Origin: Sandaracinaceae bacterium
GTDB taxonomy: Bacteria > Myxococcota_A > Polyangia > Polyangiales > Sandaracinaceae
Direction of reading: 5' to 3'
Assembly (NCBI GenBank): GCA_019637095.1
Contig: JAHBWG010000018.1
Coordinates: forward strand, 48,190-112,189
DNA: 64,000 nucleotides
A program made the position numbers and the translations under genes. The notes under the pieces were generated by a model, which saw only the letters and a program-made list of their open reading frames with translations, was not told where the DNA came from and ran no database searches. Shown one piece after another: positions 1-12,801 of the stretch (within the stretch, counting starts at the first letter, position 1; every line of letters begins with the position of its first letter).

Positions 1-2
1 AG

Positions 3-3000
3 GCCTTCGACGCGTTCATCGCCGCGTTCAAGGCCGACCCGACGCAGGAGGTCATCCGCGAGGACGTCGCGCGACTCGCCGAGGCGACCAAGGGCTGGGA
101 CGAGGCGATCGCCGCGTACGGCGTCGCGATCGACGAGGCGACCGAGCCGGACGTGCAAGTCGATTTGCGCCTCCAGCTCGGCGCGCTGCTCACTCAGGTC
201 GACCGCGTCGAGGACGCGATCGCGCAGTACCGCGCGGTCTACGAGTCCGAGGGCGACAACATGGCGGCGATCTCGGCGCTGGAGGAGCTCTACCGCCGCA
301 CCGAGAAGTACGCCGAGCTCATGGAGGTCTACGAGCGCCGCATGGAGCTCGAGTCGGACCCCGACGCGCGCCGCCAGCTCGCCTACGGGCGCGCCTCGCT
401 CTACGAGGGCGAGCTCGGCGACGCGGCCCACGCGATCGACGCCTACCAGGCGATCCTCGCGGAGTGGGGCGACGACGAGTCCGACGCGTACGCCGCGCTC
501 GACCGCCTGTTCGAGGCCGAGTCGCGGTGGGCGGACCTCGCCGCGACGCTCGAGCGGCGGATCGACCTCGGGCCCGAGAGCCCGGAGGAGCTCGCCGCGC
601 TCAAGTTCCGGCACGCCAACGTGCTGACCGATCACCTCGAGGAGAAGGAGAGGGCGCTCGAGCTCTACCGCGAGGTCCTGGTCCTGAACCCCGAGCACGA
701 CGGCGCGCGCGCGCGCCTCGAGAGCTTCCTCGATCGCGCGGATCTCGGGGCGAGCGCGGCGACGATCCTCGAGCCGATCTACGAGATGGGCGGCCACTGG
801 GAGCCGCTCGTGCGCGCGCTCGAGGTGCTCGCGAAGGGCTCGGAGGACCCGGAGCGCCAGCTCGAGATCCTCACGAAGGTCGGCGAGGTGTGCGGCATCC
901 AGATCGGGGACTCTGCGCGCGCGTTCGACGCCTTCGGGCGTGCCCTGCGCGTGATGCCGGAGAGCCTCGAGACGCTCCAGCGCCTCGAGCTGCTCGCGGA
1001 GGAGCAGGAGCGCCAGGACGACCTCGTCGCGCTCGTCGAGGAGCTCGCCGGCGAGACGGCGGACCCCGATCTCGCGCGCACGCTCTGGCTCAAGGCCGCG
1101 GCGATCCACGACGGCCAGCGGCGCGACATCGACCGCGCGGTCGCCGCGTACGGCAAGATCCTCGAGCTCGACCCGGCGGACGCCGAGGTCCTCGACGCGC
1201 TCGACGCGCTCTACCGGCGCACCGAGCGCTGGCGCGACCTGCTCGGCGTCGTGCGCCGCAAGGCGGAGCTGACCGACGACGTGGCGCTGCGCGAGGAGCT
1301 GCTCGCGCAGAACGCGATGATCTTCGAGGAGATGCTCGAGGAGCCCGAGAGCGCCATCGGCGTCTACAGCGACATCCTCGAGCTCGATCCGTCGAGCCAA
1401 CGCGCGCTCGTGGCGCTCGACCGGCTCTACGAGCGGCTCGAGCGCTGGACGGACCTCGCCGACAACATCGGGCGGCAGCTCGCGATCGCCGAGAGCCCCG
1501 ACGCCGAGACGGCGTTGATGCTGCGGCTCGGCGCGCTGCGCGAGTCGCGGATGGGCGCGGTCGACGCGGCGATCGAGATCTACCGCGAGGTGATCGAGCG
1601 CGACCCGCAGAACGAGCGCGCCCTGAGCGCCCTCGAGCGGCTGATCCAGACCGAGGAGCACCAGCTCGCGATCGCGACGATCCTCGAGCCGATCTACCGC
1701 GACGCGAGCCTCTACGAGCAGCTCATCTACGTGCACGAGATCCAGGCGCACCACGCGTCGAGCCCGGACATGCGGGTCGAGCTGCTGCACCAGATCGCGG
1801 AGCTCTACGAGGTGGCGCTCGAGGACTACGGCAACTCGTTCAACTCGTACGCCCGGGCCCTGGGCGAGGAGCCGGCCGACCTCAACACGCAGGAGCAGCT
1901 CGAGCGGCTCGCGCGCGCGACGGGTGCGTTCGAGCAGCTCGCGGTCGTCTACGAGGAGCGCGTGCAGGCGCTGCTCGAGGCGGGCGCCCCGGAGGATCCC
2001 ACCCTCGCCTCGCAGCTCCTCGTGAAGGCCGCGACGATCCGCGAGGAGCAGCTCGGCGACGTCGAGACCGCGATCACGCACTACCAGCGGGTCCTCTCGC
2101 TCGAGCCGCGTCACATCGAGGCGGCGAGCGCGCTCGAGCGGCTCTTCCAGATGTCCGAGCGCTACACGGAGCTCGCGGCGATCCTGCTGCAGAAGGCGGG
2201 GATCCTCGACGTCCCCGACGACCAGAAGGCGCACCTCTTCCGCGCCGCGGCGATCCACGAGGAGCTGCTCGAGAGCCCGACCCAGGCGATCGACGTCTAC
2301 AAGCGCGTCCTCGAGGTCGACGCGGAGGACCTGCGCGCCCTCGACAAGCTGATCGAGCTGCACCTCTTGCTCGAGAAGTGGCCGGACCTGCTCGCGTTCT
2401 ACGAGCGCAAGGCGGACATCGTCTTCGACCCGGACGAGAAGAAGGCGATCTTCGTCGAGGTCGGCGCCGTGTACGAGCGCGAGATCGGCGACGTCGAGAA
2501 GGCGATCGACACCTACCAGCGCATCCTCGAGATCGACCCGGACGACCTCACCGCCATCGGGCGGCTCGACGCGCTCTACCAGGCGAGCGGCAACTGGGAG
2601 GAGCTGCGCGCGATCCTCGAGCGTGAGGCCGACCTCTCGACCGATCCGAACGAGGTGATCTCGTACCGCTACCGCATCGCCGACCTCTGGGATCACAAGC
2701 TCGGCGACGCGAGCCGCGCCGTCGACGGCTACCGCGAGATCCTCGCGGTGCTGCCCGATCACCAGCCGACCCTCGAGGCGCTCGAGCGGATGATCGCGGA
2801 GGGCAAGGAGGCGAACGAGGCCGCCCTCGTCCTCGAGCCGATCTACAGCCAGTACGGCGAGTTCGAGCGGCTCGTGGCGGTGCTCGAGGTGCAGGTGCGT
2901 CACGAAGAGGACGCGCTCGCGCGCGTCTCGCTGCTGCACCGGATCGCGGAGCTCTCCGAGGTGCAGCTCGAGCGCACGCGGCAGGCCTTCGACGCGTACG

Positions 3001-6000
3001 CCCGCGCGTTCCCGCTCGACAGCGGGAACGAGACGACGATGGGGAGCCTCGAGCGCCTCGCCGAGGAGCTGAACGCGTGGCCGGAGGTCACCGCGCTCTA
3101 CGATCGCGAGGTGCAGCGCCTGCGCGCCGACGCGCCCGACGCGGTCGTCGAGCTCGCGCTCCGCGTCGCGCAGATCTATTTCATCCAGCTCGGCGACGTG
3201 GACAACGCGATCGCGCGCTACCGCGTCGTGCTCGAGGTCGAGCCGTCGCACGTGCAGGCGGTCGAGGCGCTCGATCAGCTCTACGAGCAGACCGAGCGGT
3301 GGGCCGAGCTCGCGGAGATCCTCCAGCTCGAGGTGCAGCTCGCGTCGAGCTCCGACGACATCCTCGCGCTGTCCTTCCGGCTCGGACAGGTCTACGAGCA
3401 CTACCTCGACCGCGTCGGCGACGCGATCGAGCAGTACCGCGAGATCCTCGCGTCGGCGCCCGAGCACGAGGAGGCCCTCGTCGCGCTCGAGATCCTCCTC
3501 GGCCGCGGCGTGAGCCCGATCGCCATCGCCGAGATCCTCGAGCCGCTCTACCGGATGAGCGAGTCGTGGGATCGCCTCATCGGCGTCAACACGGTGCAGC
3601 TCCAGCACCAGACCGACCCGGACGAGCGCGTCCAGATGATGCACCGCATCGCGGAGCTCGCGGAGGATCGCGCGGGAGACCACCAGCTCGGGTTCGAGTG
3701 GATGCAGCGCGCGCTGCTCGAGGGGCCGCGCAACGAGCACACGGTGGCCGAGGTCGAGCGCCTCGCGGGGATGCTCGACCGCTGGGACCAGCTCGCGAAC
3801 ACCTACGCGGACGTCCTGGCGCAGTCCGAGGACCCGCAGGCGATCGCGGAGATCGGCAAGCGCCAGGCGCGCGTGCTCGAGGCCGAGCTCGGCGACGTCG
3901 AGGGCACCGTCGCGGCGTACCTCTTCGTCCTGAAGAGCAACCCGGCCGAGGCGGAGGTGCTCGAGCAGCTCGACCGCATCTACACCGACCACGGCGCGCA
4001 CGAGGCGCTCGCCGAGACGCTGAAGCGGCGGGTCGCCGCGAGCCAGGACGAGCGGGAGAAGGTCGACCTCTCGTTCCGGCTCGGGCAGGTGCTCGAGAAC
4101 GAGCTCGGGCGCATCGACGAGGCGGTCACGGTGTACGACGGCCTGCTGCGCACGCTCGACGCGGAGCACGAGCCGTCGATCAAGGCGCTCCAGAACATCT
4201 ACACGGAGAAGCAGGACTGGCCGGCGCTGTTCGCGACGTTCCAGCGCGAGATGGAGGTGGCCGTCGGCGACTCCGCGCGCTCGGACGTGACCGCGCGGAT
4301 GGCGCACGTGTCGGCCTTCTACCTGGGCCAGCCCGAGAAGGCGATCGAGCTCTGGAAGGAGGTGCTCGACATGCGCGGCGAGGATCCCGAGGCGCTCAAC
4401 GCGCTCGGGAACATCTACGCGCACCTCCAGCGGTGGGGCGAGCTCGTCGAGATCCTCGATCGCGAGGTCACCGTCGCCGACACGGACGAGGCGCGCGTCG
4501 CGATCTTCACGGACATGGCGCGCACGTTCTACCAGCGCCTCGGCAAGGTGGACGCGGCGATCGACAGCTGGGAGCGCGTGCTCGACATCGAGCCGGCGAA
4601 CCCGAACGCGCTGTTCGGGCTCGCCGAGATCCGCCGCAACGCGGAGCAGTGGCACGAGCTCGCCGACACGCTCCACCGCGTCGTCGACGTCGGCGCCGCG
4701 ACGCTCGACGACCGCACGCTCGCCGACGTCTACATGCAGCTCGGCGCGCTCTACGAGTACACGCTCCTCGAGCCGGCCCGCGCCGCCGAGGCGTACGCGC
4801 GCGCGGTCGAGGTCGACCCCCACGACTTCGACGCGATGGACGCGCTCGAGCGTGTCCACCGGGCGCAGGGCGACTGGGTCGACGCCATCGGCGTGATGGA
4901 GAAGCGCGTCGAGGCGACCGAGGACGAGGCCGCGCGCGTGGCGATCTTGCTCGCGATCGCGGAGGCGTGGCAGGTCCACGCCCAGGAGCCCGACCGCGGC
5001 ACCTCCGCGTACGAGCGCGTGATCGAGCTCGAGCCGAGGCACGAGCTCGCGTTCACGCAGCTCGAGATCCTGCACCGCGCGGCGGAGCGCTGGGACGCGC
5101 TCGTCGACCTCTACCTCGCGCGCATCGACACGTGTGAGGAGCCGGAGGAGATCATCGATCTGCTGCGCCGCGTCGCGAAGGTCAACGAGGTGCACCTCGA
5201 GGACCTCGCGCAGGCCCAGGACGCGCTCGTGCTGGCCTGGGAGCAGGACTTCACGAACGCCGAGACCGCGGACGAGCTCGAGCGCATCTGCGCGCTGACC
5301 AAGGACTGGAACACGCCGCTCGAGCTCGCGAACACGACGCTCCAGCAGCTCCAGGCCGACCAGGAGCACGACACGCGCGCGATCAAGATCGCGCTCTGTC
5401 TGCGCTGCGCGCAGTGGTACGGGACCCGGCTCAACCACCCCGAGTACGCCGTCCCCTACTACAACCAGATCCTCGCGCTCGATCCGACGAACTACCAGGC
5501 GATGAACTCGCAAGCGAACTTGCACCGGCACCTCGGCCAGTGGCAGGCGCTCGCGCAGATGCTCGGCCGCATGTCCGAGATCGTGAAGGCGCCTCACGAG
5601 CTCGCGTCGGTGTTCGTCGACATGGGCGAGCTGTGCGAGACGCACCTCGGCGTGCCGGACCAGGCGCCGATGTACTTCCGCAAGGCGCTCGACGCGGACA
5701 AGACCCACCTCGGCGCGATCGCCAACCTCGAGCGCCTCCACACCCAGGCGGAGAGCTGGAACGAGCTCCTCAAGATCCTGCGCTTGAAGGTCGCTGCGCT
5801 GAAGGACGTCGAGGAGCGCTGCGACGCGCAGCTGCAGGTCGCGGAGCTGCTCGAGCTGCGCTTCGAGCAGGCCGACGACGCGATCGCCGAGTACAGCAAG
5901 ATCCTCGAGACCAGCCCGAGCGAGCTGCGGGCGCTGAAGGGCCTCGAGCGGCTCTACGCGCAGCGCGAGGACTGGCAGCCGCTGCACGACGTGCTCGCGC

Positions 6001-8957
6001 GCGAGTACGACCTCGTCTCGACCGAGAAGGAGCGCGTCTCGATCCTCATCCGCCTCGCCAGCATGCTGGAGGAGGAGTTCATCAAGCCCGAGCAGGCGGC
6101 GGATCGGCTCGAGCAGGCGCTCACCATCGACGCGAACAACGAGACGGCGCTGCGCGGCCTCGAGCGGCTCTACCGCCGCATGCAGCGCTGGCCGGACCTC
6201 ATCGGCGCCTACGAGCGACACATCGAGGCCTCTCCCGAGCGCGCGGTGAAGGTCGAGTGCTACGCCGCGATCGGCGAGGTCTACTCGGGTGAGCTGCGCG
6301 ACGTCGACCGCGCGATCGACAGCTACCTCAACCTCCTCGCCATCGACGAGAACAGCGTCGGCGCGCTCGACGCGCTGACTCGCCTCTACGAGAAGCGCCA
6401 GGACTACGGGCAGGCCATCGACATGATGAACCAGCTCGCGCGCCTCGAGACCGACCCGGCGAAGGTCGTCGACATGCGCTACCGCATGGGGCGCATCCTC
6501 GACGAGCACCTCGCCGATCGCGACGGCGCGGTCGACAGCTACCGGCGCGCGCTCGAGGGCGACCCGGGGCACCTGCCCACGCTGGCGGCGATGCGCCGCA
6601 TCCAGCTCGACATGGGCGACTGGCTCGCGGCCGCACGCACGCTCGAGCAGGAGACGCAGTACACGCAGAGCCCGCGGCAGACCTCCGAGCTGCTCGTCGA
6701 GCTCGGCCGCCTCTACGACGAGCGCCTCGAGGAGCACGAGCGCGCGGTCGAGTGCTACGAGGCGGCGTTCCGGCAGGCGAGCGACAACGAGGACGCGGCC
6801 CTCCCGCTCGCCGAGGAGTACGTCAAGCAGGGGCGGTGGGACGAGGCGTTCCCGATCCTCGACATGCTCGTCAAGGGGATGGGCAAGCGCGAGGCGCACG
6901 AGCAGCACCACCTCTCGCTGACCCTCGGTGACGTCGCGCTCCGGCTCCAGAACGCGGACGACGCGATCAAGGCGCTCCTCAAGGCGTACCAGATCGACCA
7001 GCACCACCTGCCCACGCTGATGAAGCTGGCGGACGCCTACTACCTCGCGAAGGACTGGGAGAAGGCGTTCAAGTATTTCCAGATGCTGCTCGTCCACCAC
7101 CGCGACGCGCTCGGTCGCGACGAGATCACGGACGTCTTCTACAAGCTCGGTGTCGTCAAGCGCGAGCAGGGTGATCGCCGCAAGGCGCTCAACATGTTCG
7201 ACAAGGCACTCGAGGAGGATCCGCACCACCGCCCGACCCTCGAGGCGATGGTCGGCGTGTACGAGTCGTCGAGCGACTGGGAGCAGGTCATCCACTACAA
7301 GAAGCAGGTCCTCGAGGTCGCCGAGATCGAGGAGCGCTTCGAGCTGCTGCAGGAGATCGGCGACCTCTGGGCCGACAAGGTCAAGAACGCGCAGAAGGCG
7401 ATCGAGTCCTACGTGGAGGGCACGGAGCTGCAGCCGGGCAACCACCGCCTGCTCCACAAGCTCCTCGCGCTCTACCAGCAGACGCGGCAGTGGGACGAGA
7501 CCATCGCGATCATCCAGCAGGTCAGCGACCTCGACGAGCGGACCTCGGTGAAGGCGAAGTACGCGTACACGGTCGCCGTCATCCTGCGCGACGAGATCAA
7601 GGACATGGACCGGTCGATCGCCAAGTTCAACGAGGCGCTCGATCTCGACCACTCGATGCTCAAGGCCTTCGAGGCGATCAACAAGATCCTCACGCAGAAG
7701 AAGGACTGGAAGCAGCTCGAGCGGGCGTTCCGCAAGATGCTCCACCGCATCACCGGCGAGGGGAACCTCGACCTCGAGTACAACCTCTGGCACAACCTCG
7801 GCGTCATCTACCGGGACCGGCTCAAGCAGTACGACAACGCCGTCGCCGCGTTCGCGACGGTCACCGATCGCATCCGACCGGACAGCACCGTGGACCACCA
7901 GATCCTCGCGGAGCTCCACACGCTGATCGGCGGTGACAACATCGCGAACGCGATCGGCGAGCACCAGTGGCTCATCCGGCAGGACCCGTACCGCATCGAG
8001 AGCTATCAGAAGCTCTACAAGCTCTACTTCGACGCCCGCGCGTACGACAAGGCGTGGTGCCTCGCGGCGACGCTGAACTTCTTGAAGAAGGCGGACGTCG
8101 AACAGCAGCAGTTCTTCGCGGACAACCGGCCCAACGGGCCGATCCGGCCGACGAACCGCCTCAACGACGAGCGCTGGCTCAAGGATCTCGCGCACCCCGA
8201 GCAGGACCTGTTGGCGGCGAAGATCTTCGAGCAGCTGTGGGGCGGCGTGCTCTCCCTCCGCCACCAGACCGACAAGGCGGCCGGGCTCTCGCCCAAGTAC
8301 GAGGTCAACCCCGCGGACAGCACGGTGACGTTCGCGCGCACCTTCGGGTTCGTCGCGAACGTGCTCGGGCTGCCGTGCCCGCGCCTGTTCCTGCGCACCG
8401 ACGTACCGGGCGGGCTGACCGCGCTGCCGGTGTGGCCGCTCGCGTCGATCTCGGGGGCCACGCTCCTCAGCGGCTACCAGCCCAACGACCTGATGTTCGT
8501 GGTCGGCCGGCACCTCGCGGACTACCGGCCCGAGCACTACATCCGCACGATGCTGCGCTCGAACACCGAGCTCAAGACGGTCCTCATGGCGGGCCTGCGG
8601 ATCGCGGGCGTGCTGCCGGCCTCCGAGCCGGCGATCGAGGCGGCGGCGCAGCAGCTCGCGCCCAAGATGCAGCCGGCGCAGGTCGACGCGCTCCGCCGCC
8701 TGGGCAAGCGCTTCGTCGACGCGGGCGCGCGCACGGACATCAAGCGCTGGCTGCAGGCGGTCGAGCTCACCGCGTGCCGCACCGGCTTCCTCGTCTGCAA
8801 CGACCTCGACACGGCCGCGCGCATGGTCACGCAGCTCCCGGCCGCGGCCGTCGACGTGCCGCCGAAGGACAAGGTCAAGGAGCTCGTGCTGTTCAGCGTG
8901 AGCGAGGAGTACTTCCGCTTGCGCGAGCACCTCGGGATCCGCATCCCGCTCGCGTGA
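3..8957 (+). CDS. Giant TPR/HAT-repeat protein, 5' end outside the window
   Basis: The frame is open from the first bases of the window, so the gene starts further left; at least 2984 residues are encoded here. An internal GTG at 153 is not a convincing start, because TPR-like helices run straight through it. The protein is an almost unbroken array of TPR-like helix pairs. Recurrent motifs are AI-x-Y-x-x-I/V-L-E-x-D-P, ALDRLYE and a paired W-x-x-L, with a longer super-period of roughly 105-115 residues. No signal peptide can be judged. The last ~430 residues (from about 7700) are not TPR; they include [16 protein letters not shown] and a largely helical end, and look like a separate C-terminal domain. 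Such arrays act as protein-binding scaffolds; the partner is unknown. The stop overlaps the tsaE start, so the two are probably co-translated. Confidence 0.9.
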   Translation, partial: AFDAFIAAFKADPTQEVIREDVARLAEATKGWDEAIAAYGVAIDEATEPDVQVDLRLQLGALLTQVDRVEDAIAQYRAVYESEGDNMAAISALEELYRRTEKYAELMEVYERRMELESDPDARRQLAYGRASLYEGELGDAAHAIDAYQAILAEWGDDESDAYAALDRLFEAESRWADLAATLERRIDLGPESPEELAALKFRHANVLTDHLEEKERALELYREVLVLNPEHDGARARLESFLDRADLGASAATILEPIYEMGGHWEPLVRALEVLAKGSEDPERQLEILTKVGEVCGIQIGDSARAFDAFGRALRVMPESLETLQRLELLAEEQERQDDLVALVEELAGETADPDLARTLWLKAAAIHDGQRRDIDRAVAAYGKILELDPADAEVLDALDALYRRTERWRDLLGVVRRKAELTDDVALREELLAQNAMIFEEMLEEPESAIGVYSDILELDPSSQRALVALDRLYERLERWTDLADNIGRQLAIAESPDAETALMLRLGALRESRMGAVDAAIEIYREVIERDPQNERALSALERLIQTEEHQLAIATILEPIYRDASLYEQLIYVHEIQAHHASSPDMRVELLHQIAELYEVALEDYGNSFNSYARALGEEPADLNTQEQLERLARATGAFEQLAVVYEERVQALLEAGAPEDPTLASQLLVKAATIREEQLGDVETAITHYQRVLSLEPRHIEAASALERLFQMSERYTELAAILLQKAGILDVPDDQKAHLFRAAAIHEELLESPTQAIDVYKRVLEVDAEDLRALDKLIELHLLLEKWPDLLAFYERKADIVFDPDEKKAIFVEVGAVYEREIGDVEKAIDTYQRILEIDPDDLTAIGRLDALYQASGNWEELRAILEREADLSTDPNEVISYRYRIADLWDHKLGDASRAVDGYREILAVLPDHQPTLEALERMIAEGKEANEAALVLEPIYSQYGEFERLVAVLEVQVRHEEDALARVSLLHRIAELSEVQLERTRQAFDAYARAFPLDSGNETTMGSLERLAEELNAWPEVTALYDREVQRLRADAPDAVVELALRVAQIYFIQLGDVDNAIARYRVVLEVEPSHVQAVEALDQLYEQTERWAELAEILQLEVQLASSSDDILALSFRLGQVYEHYLDRVGDAIEQYREILASAPEHEEALVALEILLGRGVSPIAIAEILEPLYRMSESWDRLIGVNTVQLQHQTDPDERVQMMHRIAELAEDRAGDHQLGFEWMQRALLEGPRNEHTVAEVERLAGMLDRWDQLANTYADVLAQSEDPQAIAEIGKRQARVLEAELGDVEGTVAAYLFVLKSNPAEAEVLEQLDRIYTDHGAHEALAETLKRRVAASQDEREKVDLSFRLGQVLENELGRIDEAVTVYDGLLRTLDAEHEPSIKALQNIYTEKQDWPALFATFQREMEVAVGDSARSDVTARMAHVSAFYLGQPEKAIELWKEVLDMRGEDPEALNALGNIYAHLQRWGELVEILDREVTVADTDEARVAIFTDMARTFYQRLGKVDAAIDSWERVLDIEPANPNALFGLAEIRRNAEQWHELADTLHRVVDVGAATLDDRTLADVYMQLGALYEYTLLEPARAAEAYARAVEVDPHDFDAMDALERVHRAQGDWVDAIGVMEKRVEATEDEAARVAILLAIAEAWQVHAQEPDRGTSAYERVIELEPRHELAFTQLEILHRAAERWDALVDLYLARIDTCEEPEEIIDLLRRVAKVNEVHLEDLAQAQDALVLAWEQDFTNAETADELERICALTKDWNTPLELANTTLQQLQADQEHDTRAIKIALCLRCAQWYGTRLNHPEYAVPYYNQILALDPTNYQAMNSQANLHRHLGQWQALAQMLGRMSEIVKAPHELASVFVDMGELCETHLGVPDQAPMYFRKALDADKTHLGAIANLERLHTQAESWNELLKILRLKVAALKDVEERCDAQLQVAELLELRFEQADDAIAEYSKILETSPSELRALKGLERLYAQREDWQPLHDVLAREYDLVSTEKERVSILIRLASMLEEEFIKPEQAADRLEQALTIDANNETALRGLERLYRRMQRWPDLIGAYERHIEASPERAVKVECYAAIGEVYSGELRDVDRAIDSYLNLLAIDENSVGALDALTRLYEKRQDYGQAIDMMNQLARLETDPAKVVDMRYRMGRILDEHLADRDGAVDSYRRALEGDPGHLPTLAAMRRIQLDMGDWLAAARTLEQETQYTQSPRQTSELLVELGRLYDERLEEHERAVECYEAAFRQASDNEDAALPLAEEYVKQGRWDEAFPILDMLVKGMGKREAHEQHHLSLTLGDVALRLQNADDAIKALLKAYQIDQHHLPTLMKLADAYYLAKDWEKAFKYFQMLLVHHRDALGRDEITDVFYKLGVVKREQGDRRKALNMFDKALEEDPHHRPTLEAMVGVYESSSDWEQVIHYKKQVLEVAEIEERFELLQEIGDLWADKVKNAQKAIESYVEGTELQPGNHRLLHKLLALYQQTRQWDETIAIIQQVSDLDERTSVKAKYAYTVAVILRDEIKDMDRSIAKFNEALDLDHSMLKAFEAINKILTQKKDWKQLERAFRKMLHRITGEGNLDLEYNLWHNLGVIYRDRLKQYDNAVAAFATVTDRIRPDSTVDHQILAELHTLIGGDNIANAIGEHQWLIRQDPYRIESYQKLYKLYFDARAYDKAWCLAATLNFLKKADVEQQQFFADNRPNGPIRPTNRLNDERWLKDLAHPEQDLLAAKIFEQLWGGVLSLRHQTDKAAGLSPKYEVNPADSTVTFARTFGFVANVLGLPCPRLFLRTDVPGGLTALPVWPLASISGATLLSGYQPNDLMFVVGRHLADYRPEHYIRTMLRSNTELKTVLMAGLRIAGVLPASEPAIEAAAQQLAPKMQPAQVDALRRLGKRFVDAGARTDIKRWLQAVELTACRTGFLVCNDLDTAARMVTQLPAAAVDVPPKDKVKELVLFSVSEEYFRLREHLGIRIPLA

Positions 8958-9439
8958 TCGAGCTCGAGCCCATCGTGCTCCCGAGCCGCCGGGCGACCCG
9001 GCGGCTCGCGGCGGCCCTCGCGCCCCTGCTCGTGCCCAGCGACATCGTCTGGCTCGAGGGGGACCTGGGCGCGGGCAAGACGTTCTTCGCGCGTGGCCTG
9101 CTGCGCGCGCTCGGGGTGCCAGAGTCGATCCCCGTCACGAGCCCGACGTTCGCGATCGTCCACGAGCACGAGGGGCGGGTGCCGATCCGACACCTCGACC
9201 TCTACCGGCTCGGCGACGCGGGCGAGCTCGACGAGCTCGGGCTCGCCGAGGCGCTCGAGGGCACCGTCGCCGTGATCGAGTGGGGCCGGCGGCTGCGCGG
9301 CGCGATCGGCGAGCGCGGGATCGAGCTCGTGCTCGAGGCGCCCGCGAGCGGGCCCGGGCGCCTCGTGCGCGTGCGCGGAGTCGACGCACGCGGACGCGCG
9401 ATCGTGGACTCGCTTGCGCGGGCCACCTCCCTACGGTAA
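8954..9439 (+). CDS. tsaE: tRNA t6A37 biosynthesis ATPase TsaE
   Basis: 161 residues, the usual TsaE size. It starts at GTG 8954, inside the GTGA shared with the stop of the TPR gene. The P-loop EGDLGAGKT lies near residues 36-44 and is followed by [10 protein letters not shown]. The family motif TSPTF (about 60-64) and HLDLYRL (about 77-83) are present, as is VIEWG towards the end. TsaE is the ATPase partner of TsaB/TsaD in making N6-threonylcarbamoyladenosine at A37 of ANN-decoding tRNAs, in the cytosol. Identification is firm. Its position directly behind a TPR scaffold gene is presumably just shared transcription. Confidence 0.95.
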   Translation: MIELEPIVLPSRRATRRLAAALAPLLVPSDIVWLEGDLGAGKTFFARGLLRALGVPESIPVTSPTFAIVHEHEGRVPIRHLDLYRLGDAGELDELGLAEALEGTVAVIEWGRRLRGAIGERGIELVLEAPASGPGRLVRVRGVDARGRAIVDSLARATSLR

Positions 9440-9453
9440 TCCGGCCCCCCGAG

Positions 9454-12400
9454 ATGCCGCGACGAAACGATCTCCGGAGGATCCTCCTCGTAGGCTCCGG
9501 ACCGATCGTGATCGGCCAGGCCTGCGAGTTCGACTACTCCGGCACGCAGGGCGCGAAGGCGCTGCGCCAGGAGGGCTACGAGGTCATCCTCGTGAACTCG
9601 AACCCGGCGACGATCATGACCGATCCGCAGTTCGCCGATCGGACGTACGTCGAGCCGCTGACCGTCGAGGTGCTCGAGGCGATCATCGATCGCGAGCGCC
9701 CGGACGCGCTGCTGCCGACGCTCGGCGGGCAGACCGCGCTGAACCTCGCGCTCGGGCTCGCCGAGGCCGGGGTCCTGGCGCGCTACGGGGTCGAGCTGCT
9801 CGGGGCCAAGCCCGAGGTGATCCGCAAGGCGGAGGATCGCGACCTCTTCAAGGCGGCGATGGAGCGCATCGGCCTCGACGTGCCGCGCGGGCGCGTCGCG
9901 GGCTCGCTCGAGGACGCGTTCGAGGCCGCAGGCGAGTTCGGCTTCCCGCTCATCCTGCGCCCCTCGTTCACCCTCGGCGGCACCGGCGGCGGCATCGCGT
10001 ACAACCGCGAGGAGCTCGAGTCGAAGATCCTCTGGGCGCTCTCGCAGAGCCCGACGCGCCAGTGCCTCGTCGAGGAGAGCGTGCTCGGCTGGAAGGAGTT
10101 CGAGCTCGAGGTCATCCGCGACCGCGCCGACAACTTCACCGTCGTCTGCACCATCGAGAACATCGACCCGATGGGCGTGCACACGGGCGACTCCGTCACC
10201 GTCGCGCCCGCGATGACGCTGACGGACCGCGAGTACCAGCGCCTGCGCGACGCCGCGCGCGCGGTCATCACCGAGATCGGCGTCGAGACCGGCGGCAGCA
10301 ACATCCAGTTCGCGGTCGACCCCGCCAGCGGCCGGGTGGTCGTCATCGAGATGAACCCTCGCGTCTCGCGCTCGAGCGCGCTCGCGAGCAAAGCCACCGG
10401 CTACCCGATCGCGAAGATCGCCGCGAAGCTCGCGGTCGGCTACACGCTCGACGAGCTCACGAACGACATCACCGGGACGAGCGCCGCGTTCGAGCCGACC
10501 ATCGACTACGTCGTCGTGAAGTGGCCGCGCTTCGCCTTCGAGAAGTTCCGCGGCGCCGACCCGCGCCTCACGACGCAGATGAAGTCCGTCGGCGAGGCGA
10601 TGAGCATCGGCCGCACCTTCAAGGAGGCGATCCAGAAGGCGGCGCGCTCGCTCGAGATCGGTCGGGAGGGCCTCGTCACGTTGCGTGAGCGGACGGACTA
10701 TCGCGAGCTCGTCGCGATGGTCCGGGCGCTCGAGACGCGCTCCGAGGGGCTCGAGCCGCCCGCGGGCCCGCCGCGCCGCGAGATCCCGCTCCCGGACGCC
10801 ACCGCGGAGGAGACGCTCGAGGCGCTGCTCGAGCTCGTGCGCGCGCCGCTCGGGGATCGGCTCTGGTACCTCGTCGACGCGCTGCGCCTCGGCGCGAGCG
10901 TCGAGCAGCTGCACGCGCTCAGCCGCATCGACCCGTGGTTCTTGACCCAGCTCGCCGAGATCGTCGCCGCGGAGGCGGAGATCCGCGACGCGCCCGAGCT
11001 CGACACCGCGCTGCTCTCGCGCGCCAAGACCCTCGGCTTCTCCGACCGCCAGGTCGCCGCGCTGCGGGGCCTCTCCGTCGAGGCGATCCGCGAGCACCGC
11101 GTCGACGCGGGCGTGCGCCCGATCTACGCGCGCGTCGACACCTGCGCGGCCGAGTTCGTGGCGCACACCCCGTACCTCTACTCCACCTGGGGACGCGCCT
11201 CGGAGGCCGCCCCGACCGGGCGCGACAAGATCATGATCCTCGGCGGCGGCCCGAACCGCATCGGCCAGGGGATCGAGTTCGACTACTGCTGCGTCCACGC
11301 GAGCTACGCGCTGCGCGAGCTGGGGTTCGAGACCATCATGGTCAACTGCAACCCCGAGACGGTCTCGACCGACTTCGACACGTCCGACCGGCTCTACTTC
11401 GAGCCGCTGACGTTCGAGGACGTCATGAACATCGTCGAGATCGAGCGGCCGAAGGGCGTGATCGTCCAGTTCGGTGGCCAGACGCCGCTCAAGCTCGCCG
11501 TGTCGCTCGCGCGCGCGGGCGTGCCGATCCTGGGCACGAGCGCGGACGCGATCGATCGCGCCGAGGATCGCGAGCGCTTCGAGGAGCTGCTCGGCCTGCT
11601 CGGCCTGCGCCGCCCGCGCGGCGGGATCGCGCGCGGCCCTGCCGAGGCGATGCGCGTCGCCGACGCGATCGGCTACCCGGTCGTGGTGCGGCCGAGCTAC
11701 GTGCTCGGCGGGCGCGCGATGGAGATCGTCCACTCGCGCACGGACCTCGCGCGCTACATGGCGGTCGCGCTCGAGGCGGTCGAGGACTCCGAGGCGCAGA
11801 CGATCCTGCTCGACGAGTTCTTGCGCGACGCGATCGAGGTCGACGTCGACGCGGTCTCGGACGGCAAGTCGGTCGTCATCGGCGGGCTGATGCAGCACAT
11901 CGAAGAGGCGGGCGTCCACAGCGGCGACTCCTCGATGGTCTTGCCCGCGCACGCCCTGCCGCCGGAGGTGCTCGCGACCATCCGCTCGAGCACGCGCGCG
12001 CTCGCGCTCGAGCTCGGCGTCGTCGGCCTGATGAACGTCCAGTTCGCGATCCGCGGCAGCGCCGTCTACGTCATCGAGGTGAACCCGCGCGCCTCGCGCA
12101 CGGTGCCCTTCGTGAGCAAGACCATCGGCGTCCCGCTCGCGAAGATCGCGGCCAAGGTCATGGCCGGCAAGACGCTCCGCGAGCTCGGCGTCGAGCGCGA
12201 GATCGTGCCCAAGCACGTCGCGGTGAAGGAGTCGGTGTTCCCGTTCGCGAAGTTCCCCGGCGTCGACACGCTGCTGGGCCCGGAGATGCGCTCGACCGGC
12301 GAGGTGATGGGCGTCGACCGCGACTTCCCGCGCGCGTTCCTCAAGGCGCAGGAGGCGACGGGCGCGCGGCTCCCCGACGCGGGGCGCGTGTTCGTGAGCG

Positions 12401-12786
12401 TGCGCGACGACGACAAGCCGGCGGCGACGGACCTCGCGATGCGGCTCGCGGAGCTCGGCTTCACGGTCGTGGCGACGGGCGGCACCGCGCGCGTCCTCGC
12501 GCGCGCGGGTGTGGAAGCGGAGCACGTCTTCAAGGTCTACGAGGGTCGCCCGCACATCGTCGATCGCTTGCGGAGCGGCGAGATCGCGATGGTGATCAAC
12601 ACGACCGAGGGGCAGCAGGCGATCCGCGACAGCTACTCGCTGCGTCGCACCGCGCTGACCTCGGGCGTCCCGTACTTCACCACCATCGCGGCGGCGACGG
12701 CCGCGGTGAGCGCGATCGAAGCGCGACGGCAAGGTACGCTGACGGTCTGCTCGCTTCAGGAGTACCATGAGTCCCTCGGGGCCTGA
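9454..12786 (+). CDS. carB: Carbamoyl-phosphate synthase large subunit
   Basis: 1110 residues from ATG 9454, slightly longer than the ~1073-residue E. coli protein. It has two duplicated ATP-grasp halves. The first begins at residue ~8 ([20 protein letters not shown]) and the second at ~595 ([20 protein letters not shown]). An MGS-like allosteric domain lies in the last ~135 residues (from about [16 protein letters not shown]). The [19 protein letters not shown] and [17 protein letters not shown] signatures are intact. It makes carbamoyl phosphate from bicarbonate, glutamine-derived ammonia and ATP for pyrimidines and arginine. No carA is present in this window, so the small subunit must be encoded elsewhere. 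The esterase-like gene follows after 15 bases, suggesting co-transcription. Confidence 0.98.
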   Translation: MPRRNDLRRILLVGSGPIVIGQACEFDYSGTQGAKALRQEGYEVILVNSNPATIMTDPQFADRTYVEPLTVEVLEAIIDRERPDALLPTLGGQTALNLALGLAEAGVLARYGVELLGAKPEVIRKAEDRDLFKAAMERIGLDVPRGRVAGSLEDAFEAAGEFGFPLILRPSFTLGGTGGGIAYNREELESKILWALSQSPTRQCLVEESVLGWKEFELEVIRDRADNFTVVCTIENIDPMGVHTGDSVTVAPAMTLTDREYQRLRDAARAVITEIGVETGGSNIQFAVDPASGRVVVIEMNPRVSRSSALASKATGYPIAKIAAKLAVGYTLDELTNDITGTSAAFEPTIDYVVVKWPRFAFEKFRGADPRLTTQMKSVGEAMSIGRTFKEAIQKAARSLEIGREGLVTLRERTDYRELVAMVRALETRSEGLEPPAGPPRREIPLPDATAEETLEALLELVRAPLGDRLWYLVDALRLGASVEQLHALSRIDPWFLTQLAEIVAAEAEIRDAPELDTALLSRAKTLGFSDRQVAALRGLSVEAIREHRVDAGVRPIYARVDTCAAEFVAHTPYLYSTWGRASEAAPTGRDKIMILGGGPNRIGQGIEFDYCCVHASYALRELGFETIMVNCNPETVSTDFDTSDRLYFEPLTFEDVMNIVEIERPKGVIVQFGGQTPLKLAVSLARAGVPILGTSADAIDRAEDRERFEELLGLLGLRRPRGGIARGPAEAMRVADAIGYPVVVRPSYVLGGRAMEIVHSRTDLARYMAVALEAVEDSEAQTILLDEFLRDAIEVDVDAVSDGKSVVIGGLMQHIEEAGVHSGDSSMVLPAHALPPEVLATIRSSTRALALELGVVGLMNVQFAIRGSAVYVIEVNPRASRTVPFVSKTIGVPLAKIAAKVMAGKTLRELGVEREIVPKHVAVKESVFPFAKFPGVDTLLGPEMRSTGEVMGVDRDFPRAFLKAQEATGARLPDAGRVFVSVRDDDKPAATDLAMRLAELGFTVVATGGTARVLARAGVEAEHVFKVYEGRPHIVDRLRSGEIAMVINTTEGQQAIRDSYSLRRTALTSGVPYFTTIAAATAAVSAIEARRQGTLTVCSLQEYHESLGA

Positions 12787-12801
12787 GCCTCGGGAAGGGG
12801 C

